Positions 48,546-59,700 of a stretch of 64,000 bases of DNA are shown here, piece by piece. Position numbers and translations under genes: made by a program. The first letter of the stretch is position 1, and every line of letters starts with the position of its first letter. A model generated the notes under the pieces. It was not told the origin of the DNA, did no database searches, and was given only the letters and a program-made list of their open reading frames with translations. This DNA comes from Ciona savignyi (taxonomy: Eukaryota; Chordata; Ascidiacea; Phlebobranchia; Cionidae), in assembly GCA_000149265.1 (NCBI GenBank), contig CH001855.1:629403-693402 (forward strand). Direction: 5' to 3'.

Positions 48546-51500
48546 TTACGTCCTCCCATAGTTAAGATTATTGATTTGGTTAATGTTTTCCGGTAGGCTC
48601 TTGTGGTACTTTCGTTGCACCGCTAATTTTATTTCTTCTGGATTTGAAGTAGGCACCGCCTGTATAACAGGTGGCATATTTTGACTTGGGTCACGTTGTT
48701 GAATTTGACTTTGTCCCGTATAAACTACACGTTGTCCTAAAGAATTAATTACCTGTAAAAATATGATATAAATAGTTAAGCCTAATACCTTGATGGGTTA
48801 ATTAGTTTAGTGCGTGTCAACAGAACGGATTTTTAGTCGAAACAAGTGTTTTTTTAGTCGGTTTTGTCTCTGGGCAAAAATCTTAGCGGAAATCGTCTTA
48901 CCCCATGAATGGGTTGACACTTAGCCTTCAGAATAATATACAAAACACTGAAATGGCTTTGCCAACTGGGACATAGGCACGAGTTATGGAATGGTAACTG
49001 TTGATAAATACTTTCTAACGGTTACCAATGTTAGTTCTCTATTCGCCAAGAAACATTTAACACACCCAAACATTTTAGTTTGGTGTAATGTGTCCATTTT
49101 GTATCATGTTAGGTGTAAATATAAGATTTCGAACTCATCATGGGCTCCTCAATATAGCCGTTTTTACATATGCATTCGTATGTATCGTATCGTATCGACC
49201 GCGTTTAAAATTAGGCAACACTTACTGCGTACTTGTAAAGAAATAGTGTTTCATTTTCATTACTGGTAAAATGCAATGTCCTATCACGCTTATAATTGTA
49301 ATCAAACCCATATAGTTATCAAACCCATCAAATAACCAGGAATCGGAATATATGTTTTTCATGAAATGAAATCACTTTAGAAAAACAAATTCAACTTCAA
49401 ACACTTACCATAGAATCTTTATTTGCCTTGAAAATATCAGAAGGTTGTAAATTGTTTAATGCTTCAATCTGATAAATAAATATATACAGTTGAAAAAAAA
49501 CACATATTTTTTGTCAGTGATGTAGATTGTTATAAAGTGTTCCTATGTCTATAGGTATTGAAATGACAGGCTTCCGGATGTATGTGTTTAAAACGTGGCC
49601 TCATTCATTCTAATACTTGCATTGGCAAGCGGGAGGTACAAAATTAATAAATTGAGATCTAAGCACATTGAGCATAATATCTTGATAAAGCATACAAAAT
49701 AACTTACATGCTTTTTTGCAATTTTCTTATTTTGTTCCCGTTGGCGTTTGATTGCCATAGCGTCCTTTCTCTGTTGGTGACTTGCAAGTGCTGCTCGCTT
49801 GGCATTTAGCATGTTCTTTTTAGATTGTTCTCTATAACATAAGTGCAATTTAGTTGTATAATCATATTGCGTTTATATCGATTATAGACTGTTCGACGAA
49901 TTTTAATACGTGTCGTAATTTTGGTGGAGGTGGTGATATATATAGGGATGGAATTGGATAATTATATTTGTCCTTATAAATAAAAAAACTCGTAAATGAA
50001 GTGTTATCACATGGACCACTGTCGGGTTTCCGAAGCTGTTGTAGTGCGTTGTGTATGATATGATTGAGGCGTTCCTTTAATTTTGATGGTTACTTGCTTG
50101 ATCCATTTATGTTCTGACAGGTATAGTAACAGGATTTAACGATATCTTAGCACATCGCCCATCTATATATGGGATGTCCTTTTTATTTTTGTAATTGGAA
50201 AATCTGTCATTTTGTGTCATTTTTGAAATTAATCAATTCAAGGTTATGTACTGTAAAATATAACTAATTGGATCCTGTGTCGGATATAAGTCATCTTCTA
50301 CTTTAGAAAGCAATAAGTCAAATATTCATTATGTAAGTTGCATGGCATCTATTGCTCCACATTAACCGAATTGAAACAAAACTTACTTAAAGTGCTCTTC
50401 ACGTATTCGAGCATCAAGCTCTTTGTCGCCGGAAGTGACCTCAAACCACCAGTTCCAGTGGTACAGCGGCTGGGTTCGGTTGTCTACAATTCGACTTTCC
50501 ATCGCGTAGCATCCTTAGTAAATATTTATTTTCAAACATAAGTGTTGAAACTATACAATATAGCACATGATACGATATAAAATAAATAAGTAATTCATGG
50601 ACTTGTGTTTTTTTGCCATACTAGTTGATTTGTTGTAACTCGTCAGATCGTCCACCAAAAGGTGAAGGTTTGAAACCAGGTAAATATTGCTTCAACAAAG
50701 TGATTTAATGGGTGGAAATATTTTAACAATGTTTTTAAAATATTTAACAACTTGTAATATTGTAACGCTTATGAGGAATCATTTTCTGTCTTGTACACTA
50801 TTTCGCACCGTTTATACCAGATATATTTTGCACTTTTATATCAACATCAGTTTATATAAAATAACATTAGTTAATGTATGTTACATTAGTTCCTAAAATA
50901 CACAATGATAATCGGTATCTCAACGATTAATTGACAAAAACATACTAACCTGGAACGTTAGGGATCGGAAATTGTGCAGTTTGAAATGTATATTCTCGAG
51001 GCGTTTGAGGATCTTCAAAGTTTGGTAGTTTGTTGCCAGGCCAAGTAAAACGGAACATGTCTAAAACAATAGGATTGTACGCAGGTCTGCTTGGAAATTG
51101 TGGTTTGAAACCACTAAAAACTAATGAGGAAAAGCCTGCCTTTTTTCGCTATGGCAATAAGTCGTGCATCAAGGTAACCTGTGGTAACTTTTATCACAGT
51201 GAATTGGAAAACTAGTCAGAGTTGCTACAATGTGAGATTACATAACTCATATTCTCGGTTAGCAAAGTTAGTGGACTGTTAATAAAATGTGCTTTTAATT
51301 TTGGCACAATCCATTAATCCACTGTGTACCGGCAAAATCCGCAAAATTCCGGTGTGTTCAAAGACACAACCGTCCAACGATCGACCAGTTTCGATCAAAA
51401 AACGTTTCGACTAAAAGGCAAACATTAACCAAGCTAATCGACCAGATAATTTCTACCCCACGTGCTGTTGACCTTAACCACACAACCAAACTCGCACTAT

Positions 51501-53537
51501 AACACTTTCGACAACTTGACTGAAAGCATTTTGTACTCGTACGACCGAAGGGTTTCAGGTTCGAAACTGTTGGCTAGCTAGTCGGGGGTGTACTTAGGCA
51601 AGGCATTTAAAAGAAATTGCCTGAACCTAAAATAAAGAAAGCCTTTTGTGTTTTCCCATTCACGGGATGAAATTGCATCATGTGAAACATATTATTTAAA
51701 TACGATGAAACTACAATTAACATTGCATTAACCCAAATTATCCAACCTACTTTCATTTTTACTAAGCTGTCCTTCAAAGTTTGTATTTTCTCTGTAGAAC
51801 ATTGATGTAGACGGTTGAAGCAGCACCTGTTAACAAATTGGGAAAGACCTCGTGTTAATTTAACAAGATAATAATGTCACATGATCAGCAATGTCACATG
51901 ATCTCGTGATCGTATATGTCACATGATATCATACCATCACTTATGTCACATGATCTTACACACATTTATGTCACATGATATAACACGATCACTCATATCA
52001 TATGATCTGACGAACACTTATGTCACATGATCGTATATGTCATATGATATCGTACCATTACTTATATCAAATGATCTGACAAATACTTGTGTTATATAAT
52101 ATCAGGATCACTTAGTTTTGAAGAATGTTCAGCCATTACGACGAAAAACGTAAACCTCGTAATATAAAACACATTTCCCTACTTACGTTAGATTACTTTT
52201 TATTTGTTGGTATAACTGGTCAAATCGATTCTGTACCATACCGATATACGACATTTAATCATAAAGCATCATTCAAAGTAATAAGATTAAAGCATACTCA
52301 CCGAAAATTGAACAGTAAACTTGAACCAGTGTTGTGGAACTGATACGTTGGTAAGATTGATCTGAAGTGGTTTCTTGAGAATCTGGAAATCACCAGAACC
52401 TCCTGGACAATATCTTGTGAAAGCAACTTTTTTCGGAAAGAACAACTTCCGTCTTGGAAGGGTGAAATTAAAGGGAATTTCTTTCTCCGGTACCTTTGGT
52501 TCCAAAGCACCGCTTATTACGACATGTCTTGGTACATTGCTCCGACGTAGCGTGTATTTCTCTTCCGAATTCTCGCGTTGAACACCTTTGCATTCTGGCC
52601 TCAGTTTCTCGCATAGGTCAATAGCATCGTCGTAATTATCGACAACGGAGAAACGAAATTGGGAGCTTGGAGTTGTGGGTATGTTAATGTGCGGCGGAAC
52701 TGGTGGTGCTTTTTTCTTTTTTTTCAAGAACTTGTCAATTAAATGTGAAGCTTCTTTGACGTGCGTTAATTCAATGCTGAAGTCAAGATATTTTCCTTCG
52801 GTCCGATCATATCGACATGGTCCTGCCGAAACAAAGGTAAAATGGGTACTAGGATCGGTTAGGAAAGGTTGCAGGTTCGAAACTGGTCGCTAGCTAATCG
52901 GTTGTGTCATAGGGCAAGGCACTCAACGGACATTGCCTGAACTCATCGGATTAATGAGTTCTACCAAATTTAATAAACGTTTCTATCATGCACAACAAAC
53001 AGCTATAGCTACGGCAACCCGACGTTGGGCGCGAGGTGATCTGACGATTGCCCGTGTGTTAACCCCATTAGTTTTCCTATTCATGGGGATAAACATGAAT
53101 ATCCTATATTTTCCTATTCCCGTGAATGGTATACATAAGGCACGTTATCACACGGGTTATCGTAAGATTACTTCTCACTTATGTTAAGGAGAGTTCTCAT
53201 ACGAGAAGCCGTCAGATAACCTCGCTTTAGGTCAGATAACCTCACGTTGGATTAAGACGGTTTTTAAAATTTGGAAAAACTCATCATTCCACTGGGTTCA
53301 GGCAATCAGTAAAGTGCCTCGACAACGAACACAACCGACCAGTTGGCGACAAGTTTTGAACCTGCAACGCCCTAACCACCATGCTACTCGAGCAGTGTAT
53401 AAACACAAAGTGTAAAAAGGAACCTGGATAAAGCTTTACTCACCGACGTAAAGGATGTAAATAAACCATCCAATTAACAGTAATAACGCAATAAACTTAT
53501 TAAGGGTAAACGGCGTTTTACAATATCTTCCAAGCAT
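48546..53537 (-). CDS. Unrecognised type II membrane protein (8 exons, 439 aa)
   Basis: Minus-strand exons 53444-53537, 52302-52822, 51751-51826, 50950-51060, 50387-50513, 49708-49831, 49409-49468 and 48546-48752 have GT-AG borders, matching phases and a total of 440 codons including the stop. The N-terminus is a short basic tail and a signal-anchor (FIALLLLIGWFIYILYV), so the rest should face the Golgi/ER lumen or outside. Exon 2 encodes a Cys-containing region (GPCRYDRTEGKYLDFSIEL, a KKKKKAPPVPP segment, DLCEKLRPECKGV, TRYCPGGSGDF). Later exons carry a Trp-rich stretch (YHWNWWFEVTSGDKELDAR), a charged probable coiled coil (KRQREQNKKIAKK) and a polar tail. I do not recognise the family. It starts 188 bp after the stop of the galactosyltransferase on the same strand, so a related job in glycosylation is possible but unproven. 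Confidence 0.75.
48790..48975 (+). repeat. S1 SINE, old and degenerate
   Basis: GTTTAGTGCG, TTGTCTCTGGGCAAAAATCT and CCATGAATGGGTT are recognisable landmarks in the family order. It lies in intron 7 of the type II protein gene. Confidence 0.4.
49120..49210 (-). repeat. S2 SINE
   Basis: GATTTCGAACTCATCATGGG at the B-box side, then the CCGTTTTTACATATG spacer. It lies in intron 7 of the type II protein gene. Confidence 0.5.
51300..51670. repeat. Head-to-head degenerate S1 SINE pair
   Basis: A minus copy (51300-51440, CCATTAATCCACTGTGTACC) and a plus copy (51535-51670, GGGTTTCAGGTTCGAAACTG, CATTCACGGGATGAAATTG) face each other within intron 3 of the type II protein gene. Confidence 0.45.
51872..52090. 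repeat. Minisatellite built on the palindrome TCACATGA
   Basis: Six exact TCACATGA octamers plus variants (TCATATGA, TCAAATGA) repeat at irregular 17-50 bp spacing in intron 2 of the type II protein gene, usually as ATGTCACATGATC. The octamer equals the M-box/E-box target of MITF/TFE bHLH-zip factors, but the repeat structure alone could account for it. Confidence 0.7.
52863..53107 (+). repeat. S1 SINE with truncated head
   Basis: Good B box (GGTTGCAGGTTCGAAACTGG), full body and a tail ATATCCTATATTTTCC. Situated in intron 1 of the type II protein gene. Confidence 0.7.
53130..53395 (-). repeat. S1 SINE, diverged, with internally duplicated segment
   Basis: The GTCAGATAACCTC body segment occurs twice in a row (near 53211 and 53232), then CACTGGGTTCAGGCAATC and a decayed head. 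Faces the previous plus copy. Confidence 0.55.
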
Positions 53538-53577
53538 CCCAAGTAGATATGGTTACCAAATCCATTAAATAGAATAA

Positions 53578-53702
53578 GATAGAATACTTCGTGTTTATCC
53601 CCGTGAATAGGAAAACCAAAGAGGTTAACACACGGGCGATCGTCAGACCACCTCGCGCTCATCAAGGCGACGCATTTAACCGCCAGACTAACCGGCCGGA
53701 CT
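53578..53702 (-). repeat. S1 SINE, internally deleted, between the two minus-strand genes
   Basis: The tail half (ATCCCCGTGAATAGGAAAAC through GACCACCTCGCGC) is fused to the head (AAGGCGACGCATTTAACCGC to GGCCGGAC). It fills most of the 188-bp gap between the galactosyltransferase stop and the next start. Confidence 0.7.
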
Positions 53703-53725
53703 ATATAAAGAACTATAAATAACTT

Positions 53726-56700
53726 TTATTCACCGTTTTTAATATCAACGTCCATCGCAGGTGAATCGTCGAGATGAAGAGTTATTCTTTGAATATCCAG
53801 CTTGCGAATGTCGATGACAACTTGCTGAATATCCAGCTTGCGAATGTCGATGACAAACTTGCTGTAGGTGGGGTGAGATTCCGTTGTAACAAGGCGATAC
53901 TTTAAGTCGGATAGGCCATCCGTCTTTGCTCGCTGCACACGCGTTTTGTTGAGACGAGTTCTGAACACCGTATAAGTTAAAGTAAGAGGTGGTAAAAGTG
54001 CCGTTTACCTTGCTAAGTTTCGAGCTTTGATGTGTCTAGTTACGAGAACCAGTTTAAATGGCAATTTATAAATTGTTTTACCATTCGACCAGAGGACTCC
54101 GTTAGGGCGGAAATATAATCATGGTTTAGAATAAAATCATTGGGAATGAATACTTAACACATTTCTACTTATCGACCAACTACCACATGACTACAGTCGG
54201 GTCACCAGAACTATTCCGTTCATAATAAGTAATAGGGAAAGAGATAAAAAATATTTGCTTGGGAGCATAGTAATAAGTAAACTAGTGAAGTACTTACGGA
54301 AACTTGTTGGGACTAAACTTCCACGGGTGCTTGTGTACGATCATCTTATACCGACCGATATTTAGGGGAACCGCAATAATTTTCATGCCACTGTAAATGA
54401 AAAATTATTACAATTAAAGCAAAACCAATAATTCTTCCAAATTAGTCCGTTTTGTTCTTTTTTGAAATAAGTTTCGAATCCACGATATTTAGGGGGACCG
54501 CAATAATTTTCATGCCACTGTATATGAAAAATTATTACAATTAAAGCAAAACGATTAATTCCTACAAATTAGTCCGTTTTGTTCTTTTTTATAATAAGTT
54601 TCGAACCCACGATGATCTCGTCAAACGTTCCGTTTTTTTATAGAAATCGGTGTTGCGTTAACCAGATTCGTTTTTTTTCAAATAACTTGATTCTTAATTG
54701 TAGCTTTAAGTTAACGACTAACATTCTGTCATATTTATCCGCTTTCGTTTATTGTATCTAGTATAATAGTTTTCTATGTATCATTGTATCATTTGAATAC
54801 CTTTTTTGTTGTAAGGAAAAATTAACAAACTAAATACTAAATATAATTGAAACCAAATAATAAAATAACGGCATCTATTAATCGAGACATAAAATATAGA
54901 CTGCATTTTTATGTTTACTATTTTATTGGACTTAGTTTCGAACCCAAATTGTACTTTTTATGCAAAATTCTGTGTTCAGATCGGTAGCGTTAATAGATCA
55001 CGCAACCGTTCAAAGCAAGTGACATATTTTACGGGTCCGATTTTCGAAACCATATAGGCCTAATGTATTCTTCGCTAAGACCGTTTTTGTAGAGAGTTTG
55101 ATATCGGTCGCGTTAACCGTCGGTTAAACTGACATATTTTTTACTGTCCTCAGTTTTGATCGAATTATGGTTTTGTTGTGAACTGTATAATCGAGGAACG
55201 TTGTGTTTAAACGAGGGCAAGCCAAATTTCAGGTGTGCACATGTGTTTTAAGGAAGTGTAATCGGTATGTTAAATTAATTATTAAGATCGTGTTGTTTAT
55301 TTTCTTGTACTTACCGCTTCAATACATATACGAAACAAAATCTATGGTGTTCGTGAGGCATTCGAAGTGAGTAACTGATTAAATGTGCAAGCTGATCTAC
55401 GGACATAAGCAAAGGGGCCGTAACAATAAGTATCGTTCGTGCTTATCATTAAGCGACACAACCTTACACGCCACCGTACATTTATTACCATTAAATAAGA
55501 ATGACTCAAAATAATGACCTTTTGCGCGTTATTTCTCCTGTAGCGATTGAGATTACGGTTTCACACCTAAATGTGGTTGCAAATGCCGACAGATTCTAAT
55601 TTAACAGGGAGGCTGTGCCCGTCAGCGATATACAACACCCGTAGATCTCCAGTTCGATAAAATGACTGGTATTAGCACTGTGTACTAAACTCAATTGCCA
55701 GATATAAGATATGATAGAATACTTTTGTTTATCCCGCAGTGAGAAAACTTCAATATTATTGGTAATTCTAATGTAAGTATATGAGATAATCGGACGATTT
55801 CCTATATAAATTCATCTGCGTTCATCACATTATTACCTTTTAGAATAACATTCCCCACTTGCAAAAGTTAAAATTAAAATCTAATTAAAAGGCTGCGCAC
55901 CTGTTAAAAATGCGAAATTCCATATCGTTATCCTCCCCACCCCAACCCCAAAACTGGTTTGAATGTCCGTTCGCTTTCCTGTATTGCTCGGGTGTAATGC
56001 CTGTCACCCCGCCAAAGTCTGTGCCATAGTGTGGCTTGTAGTTGAACTTGTCTATTGCTGAAATATACAGAAATCGATTTAGACGTTAAAAGGGTATAGT
56101 ATTGTTCTAGAGATATACCGATGGATATTTATAGAATAGGATATTCATGTTTATTCTGGTGAATGGAAAATCACCAGGGGCGTTAACACACGGGTAATCG
56201 TCGGATAACCTCGCGCCCCCGTCGAGTTACTGCTATTGCAGTCTGTCTTGTATGATTTAGACGTTACTTTAATTTGAAAAAATTCCAATAGGTTCAGGCA
56301 ATGTCCCCTAAATACCTTAACCGTAAAAACAACCGACAAGTTAGCGACCAGTTTCGAACCTACAACACTGCGGTTGAAAGACGCACTAATCCAACAAATC
56401 AATCCGAAATTTTTAAAAATGTTTGTCATGATATCTTGGTAGGTGTATTACGTATTAGACTTTCATCCAACCGGTTGTAGGATTGAAACTGGTTGGTGTG
56501 TTCCTGGACAAGGCACTAAATGATAGCGCCAGAAAAAACACATGTATACTGTGTGGTGGCCCAAGGCGTTTAATAAATGGACTTGTTTCTTCCTTACCCG
56601 CCTATTGATGAGATTGTAGTAGCTTACCCGGTGACATATGTTTCGGTTGGTCGCCACATGAGTATATGTTCCTATCGTCTTCTGGGATCATGTCGACGTC

Positions 56701-59700
56701 ATGAAAAATTATGCAATCGTAGAAATCAATTTTCATTGCTTCTTCGAAAGCCGCGTTCATAATCAACGCTTTGTTGAACTGTCCGTCGTCGAACTGTTAA
56801 GACATGAAAGGGTATTCATCTATTACCACCGTAAATGGAAAAGTGGCGTTATCACATGTATTACCACCGTGAAAGAAAAAAGTGGCGTTACCACATGTAT
56901 TACCACCGTGAATGGAAAATTGGCGTTATCACACGGCCAATCACAAAATTAATTTGCGAAAACGTAAGGGAACCTTATTACACGGGTAATTGTCAGATTA
57001 GCTTGCGCCCACCGTGTCATTAACAGAAGAGCGATTGCAAAGGATAGCATATTCATGTTTATTCCCGCGAATAGGAAACGCAATGTGCGTAAACACCCAG
57101 TGCGTAAACAAACGTCAGATTACCTTACGCCCATCGTTGGGTTGCCGGAGCTTTTTAGTGTGTTATGTATGATTAATATGTTCCTTCAATATGGTAGAAC
57201 CCATCATCTAACTAGGTTCAGACAATGTGTCTATGATTGAGACTTTACTACTGCTTTGAACAATCCATCAATCAACTGGGTCAAGGTAATGAAGTGCCCT
57301 GCTCGAAGTCAACAACCAAATAACTATCATCCAGTTTGACCCAACACCTTTTAAAAAAAAGGGGAGTTTTAAGGTTTGAAAACCTAATCAGGCCAAAAAA
57401 ACTTTCCATTAATTTTATTTCAAACCCCTAATTTTATTTTGGTACGTATTAAAACAAGGGGTAAAAAACCTCAAGTACATTGTTTTTAAATAGAAGGGAT
57501 AAAAAGCCACAAATACAATTCTTTTTAATACAAGGGATAAAAAGTCACAGAAACAATTCTTTTAAATACAAGGGATAAAAAACCTTTAGGTTTCAATGCT
57601 TCTAGGTAAAAGAAATCTAAGAGCGTGAGGTTTCAATATAATCATTCTCTTACTTGTTCAGATACATATATGCAGTAAGCTATTCCTTGTCGTTGCATCA
57701 TCGGGTGCAGGTAATACAACAACGTCTTCAAATGAGCGTCGCGGTCCTTGAAGGGAACAATTACAGCAATCTTCTGGCTGTAGTATGGAGAAATTATAAT
57801 TAGTGCGATTGTATGCATGTACATTTTAAATCCAATAAAACAATGTAAGTTGAATTATTGATGATAGGAAATGATGGATATTCATGTTTTTCCTTGTGAA
57901 TGGGAAAACACAGGAGGCGTTAACACGAGAGCAAGTGTCAGAACACCTCGCGCCCACCGTCGGTTATGATCGATTATTGCATTTCCACATTTTAATGTTT
58001 TTCATGTAATTATTGATCGTATATAATGTGGTCAAATATAGTTTGTTCTACAAAAGTAAATGTTCGCTAGTTAGTCGATTGTGTCCTTGGGCAAGGCACT
58101 TAACGGATATTGCCTGAACCCAGCGTATTAATGGGTGCTACTGAATTGATGGAACGTGGGTATATCATATACAGCACACTGCAATAGCTCCGGTAACCCG
58201 ACGGTGAACTCAAGACGATCTGACGATTGCCCGTGTTTTAACCCCCTTGGTTTTCCCATTCACGAGGATAAACATGAACTTCCTATCCTAACAGCCGCTC
58301 TGTCCGGTTCTTGTCGAAGGAAACACCACGTCAAACTCACGTTGGAATACAAGTCGGGTTGTAACATCCACCGCGTAATAAATGATGATTTGAAATGTTT
58401 TCTACTTCTTCAAAACTTGGTGTAATGTTCGGATTGATATGCATTTCGCCCACTGTAGAATATGAGTTAAGTAGAGATAATATATCATATTCGTTAAACC
58501 TTTCCGTGCATGTTTATCTGAGCTAACCCCAAATATATATATATACAGCACGCCAATAACATTTACCTGAAAAATTAAAAATTTAAGTTTATATAAACGT
58601 CTTGTGAGGTTCCCAAGCAACTTTACACTTCTTTATAATAATAATAATAGGAAATCTGAAGCTCGAGCGGGAATTTACATAGAAAGGCGAGGCCTTTACG
58701 GACAATTTCCTAATCCTTTTTATTCTTTTGATTTGGGTTTTTCCCGCTGCGTCCGAATATTGTTTTCATTTGTTCTAATTTTACATTATGTGCTTGCTGT
58801 AACAGATGTTATTTTCCGCTTTTCCGATACCCTTATTTATAAGTTGACGTTCTTTTAATTACTGTTTTTTTTTTAAAGCAAACATACAATAATACCAAAC
58901 TGATATTATATAACGATATAACGAAGATATAAAAAAGACAAAAATAACGAATAATTCCAACTCCCTCCCAGTATTGTCCACATTTTAGTCTACTACATAT
59001 TTTTGTTCAAGTTTAACCGCCATTTTTGTTGTATTTAATTAGCTTTTTTAAGTACTGTTCGTTTTGCCGTATTTTTTCTGTTCCTGGATTATTTTAATAA
59101 TTGTTGCTATTTGCAAATTTTATAAAAAAGAGATGAAGAAACTAAACTTTAAATTCAATGTTTTCAACGAGTCAAGTTTCAAAGCCGTGATATGCTCGTT
59201 ACAAAGACCGTTTTAAATAAAAATGTTATATAAATCGGTGGCCTTAACCAAATAGCTACAGAACTGTTAAATTCTATGGGTTTTTTTGTTTGCTTTTTAT
59301 CGAGCCAAGTTTCGAACCCATTATGGGCTCGTCAGCAGGACCGTGTATAAGAGACGGTATATGGACCGTGTATAAGACCAGGACCGTGTACAAGAGACGG
59401 TTAATCATTTGGCCACACGACCGTACTTATATGTGGTTTTTTTTTTTATCGAGCTAAGTTTCGAACCCATGATGGGCTCGTCACCAAGACCGTTTTTTGC
59501 ATAAGAGACGGTATATGTATCGGTCGCGTTAACCATTTGGCCACACGACCGTACTTTTATGTGGTTTCTTACATAGGTCGTGCTCGCTACAGTTGTGTAA
59601 TGCCATCAACCGTCGAGCTGGAATATCCGGTTTATCGACTTCCACCACCAATGCTTTAACACTGCGTATGCTTTCAACGGTGCTGGATGGATTTATTTGA

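Noticed and set aside
53726..53734. Splicing of the galactosyltransferase last exon into the next gene via GTGAAT
   Set aside because: The donor is weak, the frame reaches a natural TAA two codons later at the expected family length, and the next gene has its own start and membrane anchor.
59452..59555. Possible genuine tRNA genes in the S1 and S2 repeats
   Set aside because: Internal A- and B-box motifs are present, but the acceptor and anticodon arms do not pair convincingly and the units recur as dispersed repeats with tails, so they are SINEs.
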